Shown: one piece after another, positions 43,156 to 53,875 of the stretch
Layout of the letters: the number at the start of each line of letters is the position of its first letter
Position numbering within the stretch: the first letter of the stretch is position 1
Assembly (NCBI GenBank): GCA_031841125.1
Contig: JAJSSI010000015.1
Location: 165,532 to 229,531 of the forward strand
Origin: Acanthococcus lagerstroemiae
Lineage: Eukaryota > Arthropoda > Insecta > Hemiptera > Eriococcidae
Reading direction: 5' to 3'
Length of the DNA: 64,000 nucleotides
The notes under the pieces: generated by a model
The model's database searches: none
Seen by the model: the letters and a program-made list of their open reading frames with translations, nothing else
Told to the model about the DNA's origin: nothing
Position numbers and translations under genes: made by a program

Positions 43156-43285
43156 GCTACAAGATGGCTGGGCGAAATTATAAAATTTGTGGGTCCTTAC
43201 TGGGTAAGTACAGCCCAAAAGAGGGGGGAATGGAAACGGGTGACGGACGCCAATGCCCAAAGATGGGCGAATTAGTAAGGACGTA
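43156..43285 (+). pseudogene. RTE-like LINE, end of ORF after the SINE
   Basis: Resumes exactly at the duplicated target: ATRWLGEIIKFVG ... then GEWKRVTDANAQRWAN and a stop near 43272, the usual RTE C-terminus, parallel to AYAQGW at 29550. Confidence 0.78.
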
Positions 43286-43429
43286 CCTATCTAATTCAAG
43301 GCTGTAATAAAGTCAAATAGTATAGCCGTAAGCGTTGAAATTCAGGCCTTTTAAAAATATCGGGCCCCCCTGAAAGTCCGGACCCGGGGTATGTCCCCCC
43401 GCTTCCGTCAGGGTTGGGTACACATATAC

Positions 43430-43800
43430 ATGCTGACTGCTGGTGCATACAAAACAATTTGCCCCTAAACCTGGACAAATGCTATGTGTTTACCTTCACA
43501 AATAAAACCGGTAACTTTTTGTCACGCCATTATGGAGTACTCGCTAGGTTAAATCAGAGATCAGGGACTTGGGAATAATGTCTGGCTCTAAGTTGACCTT
43601 AAATAATGAAGAAGGCGAGGTCCCAACTAGGCTTTATATACAGAAACTCCCAATTCTCCTCAAACCCTAAAACATTCCTGACTCTCTACTTTTCATTAGT
43701 TAGATCAAATTTTGGGATTGGGATCAATAATACGGCACTCTGCTATAAATCTGACTGTATTGGTTGAAAAAATTCAGGAAAAATATCTACAATAATTATT
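43430..43800 (+). pseudogene. Jockey/I-like LINE reverse transcriptase fragment
   Basis: Phrases in successive frames: WCIQNNLPLNLDKCYVFTFTNK, then a RDLGI(M)SGSKLTLNN-like stretch, then YFSLVRSNFGIGINNTALC. This is the order after the catalytic box in many LINE reverse transcriptases. The phrase TGGTGCATAC(A/G)AAACAATTTG recurs near 45081 and 45172. Confidence 0.7.
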
Positions 43801-43805
43801 CTTAT

Positions 43806-44170
43806 GCTGTTCGCAAACAGACATTCGACTACAACGAGATAAACGGACCATAAGTCAGGCAGCTTTACTCAGATAAACAATTATGTTCTCCATGTACTCC
43901 TTGAGGCTTGATCAGGCGATAATGAACCCGAAATTAACAAGTTCCGGAATTGGATAGTCTAACAGTGTCGAAGTATGCAGCCTTCACAAGGAAAGATGCG
44001 TATGCGATCCCCTGTTGAAAGCCATCTAGTGTGTCAAAAGATTTTCACTTTTTTTGTATAGGAATGTAGGAAACGCAAAAATGAGTTACATGATGCTGAT
44101 GATCTGAAATTGTTCAAACAAATACGCAGTGAAGATCATGCAATGAAACTAAAAAAAGACCTGAATATAC
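43806..44170 (+). pseudogene. Second copy of the 41150-41520 LINE segment
   Basis: Same 5' block and then a better preserved catalytic region, ELHDADDLKLFKQIRSEDHAMKLKKDLN. It ends at the mariner insertion (TA at 44172). Confidence 0.72.
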
Positions 44171-44433
44171 ATAGGGTATTCAACAAAAAAAAGTGGACTG
44201 AGCGCCTGATATGAAGAGAACGCAATCTATCAAACAATCAAATAGTAAAAGTTGTATATCAAATTTCAAGGCGCTAGCATTGATCTTTCTATGCAAGAAC
44301 CACACGGAAAAAGAGTACATGAATTTAGTCTGTCAACTAAAGAAAAAAATTGCAAGATTTAATTCTTTTTATTCTTTAATCAGTAACGTAAGGTACATCC
44401 CCCCCCCCAAAAAAAAAAAAAATCCTTCCGATG

Positions 44434-44594
44434 CTAAACATTTATCCCAAAGTTCAATCCATTTTTCAAATTTGTTTGGAATTCCCTGTCTGGTATTTTC
44501 GCCAAGAAAACATCAAAGGCTCGACGAACTGCGGAATCAGATGAGAAATACTTCCTCGGAGTGCTTCTCTCAATTGTTTGCGATTTGAGAGGAA
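44434..44594 (-). pseudogene. Mariner transposase C-terminus, left arm
   Basis: Minus-strand reading gives LRGKYFSSDSAVRRAFDVFLAKIPDREFQ, matching the end of mariner transposases. A frame change follows before the final KWIE stretch. Confidence 0.78.
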
Positions 44595-44621
44595 TGCTAC
44601 CGAAACCTACAACCTTCTGAC

Positions 44622-44816
44622 GAACACCTTGTGATTTCTGGTTGTTTCCGAAATTGAAAGAAACACTCAGAGGGAAGCATTTTCCGTCTGATTCCTCAGT
44701 TCTTCGAGCTGTCGACGTTTTCAGTGGAAATACCTGTTAGTGAATTCCAAAAAATGTTCGAAAAATGGATTGCACGTTGGGATAAATGTTTATTACCAGA
44801 AGGACATTATTGGGGG
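44622..44816 (+). pseudogene. Mariner transposase C-terminus, right arm
   Basis: Reads FPKLKETLRGKHFPSDSSV then FQKMFEKWIARWDKCLLPEGHY, the typical mariner C-terminal sequence after the third catalytic Asp. The catalytic core itself is absent. Confidence 0.82.
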
Positions 44817-45009
44817 GGGGGGAAGAACATCATTACTGTGCTGACCAAAGAATAAAAAGAATTTCTCTCTAGATGACAGGCTAAATTCATGTACTCTTTT
44901 TTCCGCGTGGTTCTTGCATCGAAAGATTAATGCCAGAGCGTCTTGAAATTTGGTCTAGTAATACAATAAATATTAGTTGATCTACATCCTCCACTAGTTA
45001 GCAGTTTGA

Positions 45010-45185
45010 TGGGTTGCGTTCTCTTCATAGCAGGCACTCGGTCCCTTTTCTAAAATATCCTTATGTATTAAACTGATGGTGCATACAAAACAATTTGATG
45101 GGTTGCGTCCTCTTCATAACAGGCACTCGATCTTTTTTTTCTTTAATATCCATGTACTGAACTGCTGGTGCATACGAAACAATTT
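45010..45185. repeat. Tandem duplication of mariner end plus flank
   Basis: TTTGATGGGTTGCGT(T/C)CTCTTCATA(G/A)CAGGCACTCG ... ACTG(A/C)TGGTGCATAC(A/G)AAACAATTTG occurs twice, about 83 bp apart (from about 45010 and 45093). The copy carries the mariner terminal region together with neighbouring LINE sequence. Confidence 0.75.
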
Positions 45186-45457
45186 GCCCCAAAACCTGGA
45201 CAAATGCTATCAGTTTATTTTCACAGATAAAAGATAGCAAGTAACTTTTTGTTACTATCTTGATCCAAGAAAATGAGTTTAATTAAAGATAAAAAATTAC
45301 CTTATTCAGCAATTTGAACAAAAAATTTTATTTGCTTTACCAAGACAAGATATTATGGATTTCTATTTCAGTCTTAAAAGCTGAAGGTATGAGCTTTTAG
45401 ATGGCATGATTCAAAATTTTTATTTCAGTTCTCTTCTCCTGTACCAGGCTAGCTCAA

Positions 45458-46191
45458 ATGCTAATACTTGTATTATTTATTTATATTTGATACCAGTGAT
45501 AACTTTTTTACATTACTTATTCAAATTTATCAGCGGAGGGGCCGGGAGATACTGAAGGATGGTCCTCTGAAGATCGGATGGCGCAGCTGTAGGGTTCGCT
45601 CACTGAACAACAACAACAACACTCCCAGATGCTATAAGTGTCTATGGCTGAGACACATGGCGAAAGGGTGCTCCAACCAGGATTGGGAGCGCCCGTGCTA
45701 CCACTGCGGAGAGAAAGGACACATCGCAACAGTATGCTGATCCGAAGTATCCTGTCCATATGCAAGACAATCGAAAAGCAAAATAGCAAGCACACTCTCT
45801 GGGAGGACGCGGTAGCGAATGGAAGGCAGCAAACGAACGACATTGACGACCACAATGAGCCAGTGACCGGCGCTCCCAACGTCGCCAGTAGAAATAGAAG
45901 AGGCAATATGATAATAAGTGAGATGTGATGGCGCTTTGTGGCACCCGGCAAGTAACCCCTGGGTGAGAGCCGGGCAAAGCAGGGAGCCTCAAAAAACACA
46001 TGTAACTAATAAGTTTGTGAAAATATTACAACTACGACATAAGTCACCCGAGCGGGAAAATCGATTAGCTTTGAGTATGTCATCTATAATCAGCTTTTAG
46101 TTCTCAACTCCTGTACTAGGCTTGCTCAGCTAAGCGATCAATGTCGATTCTCAATAGATCGGCATCGACTATTCATTTGAAGATTTTAAAT
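45458..46191 (+). pseudogene. R1-like ORF1 (gag) CCHC fragment, tandem copy 1
   Basis: CYKCLWLRHMAKGCSN and CYHCGEKGHIATVC are two CCHC knuckles (Cys-Cys-His-Cys) as in the nucleic-acid-binding ORF1 proteins of R1-type LINEs; then CKTIEKQNSKHTLWEDAV in another frame. The upstream flank holds GAACAACAACAACAACACTCCC. It is a partial 3' section of ORF1 only. Confidence 0.78.
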
Positions 46192-47027
46192 GCTGATACT
46201 TGTATTATTTATTTATATTTGATACCAGTGATAATTTTTTTTACATTACTTATTCAAATTTATCAGCGCAGGTGCCGGGAGATACTGTAGGGTGGTCCTC
46301 TGAAGATCGGATGAAGCAACTCTGAACAACAACAACAACACTCCCAGATGCCATAAGTGCCTACGGCGGAGACGCATGGCGAAAGAGTGCCCGAACCAGG
46401 ATCTGGTGTGTCTGTGCTACCGCTGCTAAGAAAAAGGACACATCGCAGCAGTATGTTGTTCCGAAGCATCTTGCCCCATGTGCAAGACAATCGAAGAGCA
46501 AGATAGCAAGCACACTCTCTGGGAGGACGCGGTTGTCAAGGGAAGGCAGCCAGCAAACAACGTTGACGGCCGCGATGAGCAAGTGACCGGTGGCCTTTTG
46601 GTGACTTCCGAAAAATCCGGAAGAAGCTCAACCCTCAACGTCAACATCGAAGGTAGAACCCAGAAAAAGTGGGGGACCTTCCGAAGATGCCAGTGGAAGT
46701 AACTCCCAACGTCGTCAATAGAAACAGAAGAGGACATATGATAAGTGAGATGTGAGGGTTCCTAGTGGCACTCCGCAACAAAACCCCTCGGTAAGAGCCG
46801 GGCAAACTAGGGAAGAACCTCGAAAAACAGATGTAACTAATGATAAGTTTGTGAAAATATTACAACTAATACATGGAGTCACCCGAGCGGAAAAAATTGA
46901 TCAACTTTGAGTGTCTCACCTAGAATCAGCTTTCGGTTCTCTTCCCCTGTACTAGGCTTGCTCAGCTAAGCGATCAATGTCGATTCTCAATAGATCATCA
47001 TCGACTATTCATTTGAAGATTTTAAAT
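46192..47027 (+). pseudogene. R1-like ORF1 (gag) CCHC fragment, tandem copy 2
   Basis: The same unit repeated head to tail, with an in-frame stop in the second knuckle (CYRC then a stop, then EKGHIAAVC). It continues as SCPMCKTIEEQDSKHTLWEDAV and has a longer 3' part (SEKSGRSSTLNVNIEGRTQKKWG). A third partial unit starts at 47028 (TGCTAATACTTGTATCATTTATATTTG) and fades by about 47090. Confidence 0.78.
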
Positions 47028-47090
47028 GCTAATACTTGTATCATTTATATTTGATACCAGTGATAACTTTTTTTACATCATTTGTTTAAA

Positions 47091-49800
47091 TGTAAGAATA
47101 TTCATTTTATTGTTCACATTAATATGAGACGTTTCTTTCCAAAATGTGTCATCTTCAAAAAGACTGTTCTATGGGAAAACACAAAAAACTGTTTGTCTCA
47201 ACAATGAAAGGTGGTACAGCTGCGAAAGTTGGTATAGTGCTTTTCGAACACATGCGAAATGGGGTCCTCCTCATAGAAAAATTTTCAGATGAACAGATCT
47301 CAAGATACAGACAGGCAAAGTGAGCAATTTCGAAGAAAAACGTCATTTATTCTACCAAAAATAAGGAAAGTGAACGAACATCGTAAATGAAAATTAAAAA
47401 AAAAAATCCCTTACTTCATTCAATCTTATCAACGGAGTTAACACCTTTTGGAAAAGAACAGTTTCACCGCAGAGTTGCCACCTCAAAAAGTCAAGAATGG
47501 AGATAACATCTTTTGGAAAGAAACGTTTCATAATTAATTTTATTTATCCCAAAGCACCAGATCCCCTTCAACCACGGACGTAGACAACTCAACTTGATAG
47601 AGTGTAAATACAGTTACCTGTTCTTACATTCGAAGGGGCAAAGATGCTGAATTTTTAAGAAATTATGGTTCTCAGTATTGCGAACAGCTAGACTGATGTA
47701 ACTTATTTTTAAAGAATAAATGACAATGATGGCAACTACTGAAAAGAAAATACCATAATCTAATCAACTTTAGCGGTAAACGATTCCCTGGTTCATAATC
47801 TTCTGAAATACTCACTGGCTCAACTCCTACCTATTTTAGTTCTAGAGATCGAAAATTTTGATAAATTAATGCAATGCCATATGTAGGGAAATTACAGTTA
47901 TAATTCGTATGGTTTCTACCATACAATTTTGCCGAAAGTGCCAGACCGAGAAGCAGAAGTATGTATGAGGTGGTGGGCAAAATGAGCACTTTTACATCGC
48001 ACACGTTTTCATTACGACAGGTGAAAAACGAGAACACTTTTTCAGATTCTAGCTAAAGGGGATATATCGTCTGTTATGCTGATTTAGGGTGTCTACTAGA
48101 ATTATGGATTGGCACACCCCACATACAGAATTTACAAAGTTCACCCACATTCCAACATGGACACTGAACTCTACTAGAATTGATAAGAAAAAATATTACT
48201 TCAGATGACCTTATCTAAATTTTTAATGGCCTCAAAAAATATTTGCATGAAAGAAGATGCTACTCAAGTACACATACCAACTATTTGCCACATCTCCGAG
48301 CTCTCCATGAAAGTCTCAATGTATGCAAATTTTTGAAAATAAATTGATTATTTGGTAAAATTTAATAGCCTTTATTAAATTTAACCCATTAAATGAAAAC
48401 ATCTTCATGCATGTGGAAAAAAATCGTACAAAGGATTTCTTCTGCAATTTCAAACCATATACGAATGATAGAGCGTCATGACTTGCTTCTTGAAGAATGT
48501 TGTCTGTATTTTAATTCGTGAAAGTCAGTGGCAAATACGAATTGAAACGTTTGGGGTGATTCGACTTGCTTGTATTCTTACATATTGCAGTATACGCTAG
48601 AAGATCTTTCGAGTTATATAACCTTGTCATGTTCGTTCTTAGTTTCAGAAAAAGGAAGAATAGAAGAATTATAAGTAAAATGAAAAATATCAAACTGTAG
48701 GTATGTTATAATAAGAAATAATATAAGTTTTAAGCGGGGTACCTAATTGGAAGCTATTTTCAGGGATTAATTTCGTGTCAATATCCCAATAGGAACTTCA
48801 TTCAATAGTATCAAAATTATGGGCGGGGCCAGCAATGGCACATCATAACCCTACGTTTAAAAAATTTCAAAAACTGCTGACCAATTTGATAATTTTACTA
48901 TCAGGTAGAATTTCCGAATGCCTTTTGGAAAAAACTTTCAACACCACTCACTTCGTTATGGAATAATTAGTACTCACAGCGTTGCAGTTGTGGAGTTCGA
49001 GGATAGGATTAAGTGTTTATTTCCAGTAACTAAGTAACTATTCCATCTTCCCTAAATATTTTCACTAACTTAATGAATTTACTCGAACTAGAGTAGCAAT
49101 GCCTTCGTCACACCTTCAGTTTGGATAGATAAGACGACTATCATCAAAAGATTGATCCAAGGTAGCTTAATGTTCCGTTGTTGCTCTATACATATAGTGT
49201 GTTAAGTACTGGTATTATGATTATGATCGATGAATAATTCAAAAGGGATGGTTAATGATACGGTGTGACTTCTTCAAGGCAGATTAGATTATGTGAGGCA
49301 AATTTAAAAAAAAAGAAGTACCCGGGACACCTATAATAGTTTTGTGACTTTTTCAAGGTAGGTCACATGAAGGATACAATGGGCATTCACAAGAATAACC
49401 AAAGTTTGAATGATCGCAGACCAAAAAATTAAATGCAAGAGAAGCTGCTTCCAGATCAAATCAAGTTAGATTACATTTGACAATTCTGGGAAGTTTCAAT
49501 GAAATTATCAATATTTCTATCGCCACTCGAAGGTCAACTCTAATCAAGTTCAGATGAGGTCCACTTTCATGTTTCATCATTCGCCTCACATACAAGAATC
49601 ATTGGTACATGATGACGGCTCGCTTGCTGGAATACGAGCACGGATTTACACCAACTTTAGTTCTCCCAACCCAACGAGGTAACCCGAGAAGTGGACTAGC
49701 TACTACTTAAAATAAAACCCGAGAATAAGACATATATTATGCTCTATCTTACCTCATGATTCGTCCTTCATCTGCACAAACTATTTGGACATGATTTTCG
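47091..49800. other. Unrecognised AT-rich intergenic DNA
   Basis: No repeats, splice signals with open frames, or family motifs were noticed over about 2.7 kb. This is the longest repeat-poor stretch in the window. Confidence 0.4.
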
Positions 49801-49878
49801 AGAATGAAAAATCGGTTGCGATAATCGGCATCAGCGACCCAGTTTAATTTGTCCACAATTCACAGAGTACCCGGTGTA
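49801..49878. repeat. Copy of the 42027-42104 dispersed repeat
   Basis: GAATGAAAAATCGGTTGCGA ... CACAGAGTACCC, about 90% similar by eye to the other copy. Confidence 0.75.
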
Positions 49879-50541
49879 TCCATGTAGTAGTACGTACACG
49901 TATGTTCAATGATCTGCACGCTTTTTTGATACCAGTTCGTAAACGTATAGTTTTTGACTTTTTGAATAACTCAGAAAAGTTCAATCCGGCTTCCAACGCA
50001 CAACAGCACAAATCACTACCGCTGAACATTTGGCAAAGAGGTGGACACCGCATTCTGTTCGAAATACAAGAAATATAAGTAGGTACGTGTAAGTTCACAA
50101 TCGATATTCGAGTACACAAAAATGCAACACACATTTTCGCCATCCTTATCTCAGAAGATGCGTTCGAACTGAAGAACATATACTGCATTTCAAAAGACAG
50201 TTAAGATGACTTGAACACGATTTCCATAGCGTTTTCGAATTCGAACACGAAACTTCACGAAAATACGAAAGTCAAATTCACACACGCGGCTGTCCGAAGA
50301 AAAAGAACGAATGCGATTCTTTGTTGCTCTACTAGCAACGACACTGATCACTGAACTGCAGGCAGGCATGACTCACCCAACTTGAGAATTTGAGATCGAC
50401 TCCGAACTCCAATAATTCTTTTGATCAAAGCAAGAACTAGCCTGCTCACGGAAAATCCAACTCCACAAAGTCAACCTACACTTCCACAGATAAGGATAAT
50501 GTTACAGCCTTACAGCGGTTCGCAAATACAAGCAGGGCAAC
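49879..50541. other. Unrecognised intergenic DNA
   Basis: No gene or repeat seen before the hAT element that begins at 50542. Confidence 0.4.
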
Positions 50542-51890
50542 CAGAGATGCCGAACGAGTCGAAAAGAACGGCTCGTTCCTCGTTCCGTTCCCGTTCTGTT
50601 TACATGTCGTTCCGGAACGACGTTCAGAACGGCTTATGCCGGAACGAAAATGCGGAAGAACGACGTTCCCAAAGTCAATTGCCAATAAATAAAAAAATAG
50701 GCGCGAATTGTCTTTCCGAGGGGAAGGGGGGGATTCATGTCAGTTCAAGTTATTTGAGTAACAAAACTTCAGTAGATATATATATCAGCAAATCTTTCCA
50801 TATTTTTTAAATTATACTTTTCGTTCGCATTTTAGAGTTTATTAAATGACGGATGAGTGCAACGAACAGTCGGAAACTGCAGGTCCATGGCCTCAGTTTG
50901 CCGAATATTATAAGTTTATTCGTGAGGAGGAGGACGAAAAATTTTGTATGCAGAATCATATACAATGCAGTTCCAAATTTCTCCTAAAATAGGCTCTGCA
51001 TCAGTATATAATGTACTGAACTGAAATAAAAAATGAAAAGTATTGTAACGAAGTTTGATGGTAGAGAAGAAAGAAAGAGGCGACTTTGTTCTTTTTCTTT
51101 TGGTTCACCAAGTTCGAAGTTCCTTTGACAGAGTTGCCATTTCCTGAGAAAGAATGAGTAAATCTAGTGAAAGATGCATTTTTATGTCCTTAAAACTGTA
51201 AATTTGTGAAAATATGCCAGAAAATGCCCTAAGAATTCTAAAAATAGTCGAAAATAATAAGCAACTACCCATAAAATATACAAAAAAATGCTCTTCTAAA
51301 TATATGGCTCATTTTACTTCAAAGCTTACAGTTCGTAAAGGTAAGTGTTCAGTGAAGCAATGGCAAAGAATACGCAAAAGCATAAAAATCTCAACCCTGG
51401 TTATCATGTTGCGTAGATAGAGAAATATTATTTCATAAAAATATGTTTTCACTATCAACAAGAATGGCAAGGAAACAGACTTGACACCAATCATCATTAA
51501 TTTTCGCCGATAACAACGGATCTCAAATCGACAATTAAGGAACATGAGGAGTACCTGAATCTTGAAATTTGTAGGTAACAACAAAGGTGGATTCAGTTTA
51601 CTCGCAGGTACTTTCTTCATAAAAATAAAAATAGTGCAACCTCTACCTGCAGCGAATTAAGGTGAAGGCATGAAAAATTCTATTTCCTTCATTAGAAATT
51701 AAAATTTTACAAATTGCGAATAAAAATAAACAATCAGGCTTACGGCGAAATGATAGGGGAATAATACTGATAAGGGAACGGCCGTTCCGTCATTCCGTTC
51801 CTCGTTCCGGAACGAAAAAAGAACGGAACGGCGTCGTTCCCTAGCTGAAGGAACGAAGAACGAGTCGTTCGTTCCCGTTCGGCATCTCTG
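50542..51890. mobile_element. hAT-type element with GAACG-rich arrays
   Basis: 1349 bp with an exact 8 bp duplication AGGGCAAC (50534-50541, 51891-51898). Terminal inverted repeats: CAGAGATGCCGAACGAG and, in reverse, CAGAGATGCCGAACGGG. About 130 bp at each end is saturated with GAACG and CGTTC words. The interior is AT-rich with one transposase-like start. Probably a deletion derivative. Confidence 0.9.
50846..50992 (+). pseudogene. Possible hAT transposase N-terminal remnant
   Basis: 48 codons from ATG, with WPQFAEYYKFIREEEDEKF and a few Cys/His residues. The position just inside the element and the acidic/aromatic opening fit the start of a hAT protein with a BED-type finger, but the finger is not complete. 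It ends at a stop; no downstream hATC domain was found. Confidence 0.35.
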
Positions 51891-51898
51891 AGGGCAAC

Positions 51899-52545
51899 TC
51901 ACGCTATGCAACAAAAAGAAATCGCGTATCACGCATTTGATGAAATAGTTTTAGTGTATTTTTCAACGCTGAACACAATACGTTCGTCCATTTTTCTTCA
52001 AAACGTGTAGTTTTTGTGATCTGGAATAGAGTGGATCCAGAATAGTCTGAAATGAACCCGTTGAACATTTTCCATTACCATAACTGTTTTACGTCGGCGC
52101 AGAGTTGGTGTGAATATGCGCAAGTCCACTGAACTACTACATGTACAAATTATACGAAAATATTATGCAGGAGTAGTGGTAAAGTCCGCGAACTAATTTT
52201 CGTAGTCTACGTATCTGTAAAACGAATGTAAATTTCATAATTTGCGCTTATGAGCGTACAGTACCCGTGAATCCCGATTCAACGCCTACACAGCTGCCAC
52301 CTGCCGTGTAAAGTTAAAAGATTTGTCGTTTCTGTTTGTGTTTACAACTTTTAAAAATAACGATCAGTTCGGCAGGTCTCGGCACGATTAACGTATAACG
52401 TTCGTCTTGTGTCATCTCTCTGAAACTACAAATTAATTATTTGTGAATAGGTAAGTTAATCTCAGTTACGTGTTATTATTGTTTGGCATTTTTCGATTTA
52501 TGGTACGCGGCATATATGTTGGTAATTCTTGGTGCTCCATTGCAG
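51899..52545. promoter_or_regulatory. Upstream region and untranslated exon of the 52.5 kb gene candidate
   Basis: Holds a clean donor, GTGAATAG|GTAAGTT at about 52450, ending a non-coding stretch. The next acceptor is CTCCATTGCAG at 52545. The region before the donor could be a 5' leader exon; no core promoter motif stands out. Confidence 0.35.
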
Positions 52546-52564
52546 AGATGGATGGTAGAAAAAA

Positions 52565-53141
52565 ATGGACCAAGAGACGAGAAGAGAAGAATTGTATTAC
52601 GATCCCAGAAGTGGAAAATTTATTAAACGGACTACTCGATCTTTACTGGTAAGTTGCTCGATCCTATCACAAGCGATTCTCATCACCCTATTAGAAAACT
52701 TCCAAAGTTTATTTTCATGTAAAATACCGACACTTACATGTGTATTCGTGAGACAAGTACCAATTTGAGGACATTTGGTTATATTATAGCATAACATTCC
52801 GGAAAGGAAGGAGCAGCCGACGACGAGCAATCTTCAAGTAAAAGAAATCGATGAGGTGAGTGAAAAACAATTTACTTATGAACATGGAGGGATGAGAAGA
52901 AATCCAAGAAGATATTATAACGACAGCATTCCGTGATAACGAGGACGAACAAAACGATAATTCTATTTCCTCTTTGGTGAGCACCTGTTGATATTTTCAT
53001 GAACAAACACCGAGTGACAATAATACTTCTAGCTGATCTGTTTCTGTATAATTGAATTAGATATACAGCGGTGTTGAAGCTGAGGAGGAGGAATCAAATA
53101 ATACAGTGAACACAGCGTTATCGAATCACTGTTGCAGATGA
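52565..53141 (+). CDS. Candidate multi-exon gene, unrecognised product
   Basis: An exon begins at 52546 after TTGCAG; the ATG at 52565 reads MDQETRREELYYDPRSGKF... to 52648, ending at CTG|GTAAGT in phase 0. Exon 2 (52790-52855, after TATTATAG) is exactly 22 codons, HNIPERKEQPTTSNLQVKEIDE, ending at GAG|GTGAGT. A further acidic stretch (IITTAFRDNEDEQNDNSISSL, ending 52976 at TTG|GTGAGC) and an exon from 53061 (IYSGVEAEEEESNNT..., stop at 53139) would continue it. The link from exon 2 to the third piece is not clean: no AG gives the right frame without a stop, so either a base is missing or the model is wrong there. Family not recognised. Confidence 0.4.
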
Positions 53142-53392
53142 TCCTGTAAACCACAAATCGCGGAAGCTATATTGTCGAAGGTGACAGACAACTGAGGTGG
53201 ACAAAAGTTTCATTCCACTGTATCGCCTTCCAGACTGGTAAGTTACAGCTGAATCTAATTTTGAGTAAAGGTTACAGCGCGCAAATAGTTTTAAAAGCCC
53301 TGTTTGTATCTTACATTGAAGATTCACCTTTCAAGATATTAACATTGGAAATTCTTCCTTCGTATGTTTGTTTCTCACTGTGCTCTGGTATA

Positions 53393-53618
53393 CAGAGACG
53401 AAACGACTTTCAGTTGGGGGGGGGGGGAGAAGGAAAATTTGCAGACAAACATTTTTTACTTTAACTAAAAATAAAATTTTTTTAAATTTGCCGATTTTTA
53501 GTTCAAATATTTTTAATTGAAAAAAAAAAAAACAAAAAAAAAACGAACCAACGTTCTTAGAAAATGAAAAATTCAAATGAACAGTTTCAAAATTTGCCAA
53601 CTGCCAAATTATTGGAGG
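53393..53618 (+). repeat. Dispersed repeat with ACTTTCAGTTGGGG head, copy 1
   Basis: Starts CAGAGACGAAACGACTTTCAG, then a G11 run, then AAATTTGCAGACAAACATTTTT ... AAATGAAAAATTCAAATGAACAGTTT. Other copies: 56217-56500 (plus) and about 57940-58179 (minus). This copy ends where the next MITE begins. Confidence 0.75.
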
Positions 53619-53875
53619 CACGGACGTACCGATAAGGGGGCAGGGGGCAACGGGAAAATTTATCATTGCAGTCAGGCGAGCTTTTTTTTTTTGCTTTGAT
53701 ATTTGGGAATTGAGTTGAGAGGTTGGGAAAATCCAACAAGTCAAAAGGTTTTTCTTCTTAAGGTTTTTCTTCTTTTGCATTGATACTTGGGAATTTTGAG
53801 TTGAGTCAGTTGGGACTTTCACAATTTCTACCCCCCCCCCCCCTCCATCAAGAAAAACTCTTCGGTACGTCCCTG
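53619..53875. mobile_element. MITE with CA(C/G)GGACGTACCGA ends
   Basis: The left end is CACGGACGTACCGATAAG; the right end in reverse is CAGGGACGTACCGAAGAG. 257 bp, with an internal near-duplication of GATA(T/C)TTGGGAATT. No target duplication seen. It abuts the preceding repeat and may have inserted into it. Confidence 0.65.

Larger units (their letters stand above)
44174..45061. mobile_element. Palindromic mariner derivative
   Basis: Flanked by TA (44172-44173, 45062-45063). The ends GGGTATTCAAC...AGTGGACTGAGCGCCTG and, in reverse, AGGATATTTTAG...AGGGACCGAGTGCCTG are imperfect inverted repeats. Matching continues inward almost to the centre (about 44595), so the whole ~888 bp is one large inverted repeat. 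Each arm carries a mariner transposase C-terminus in opposite orientation. Confidence 0.82.

Noticed and set aside
45517..46001. Minus-strand frames of 119-160 codons opposite the CCHC fragments
   Set aside because: Shadows of the plus-strand zinc-knuckle reading.
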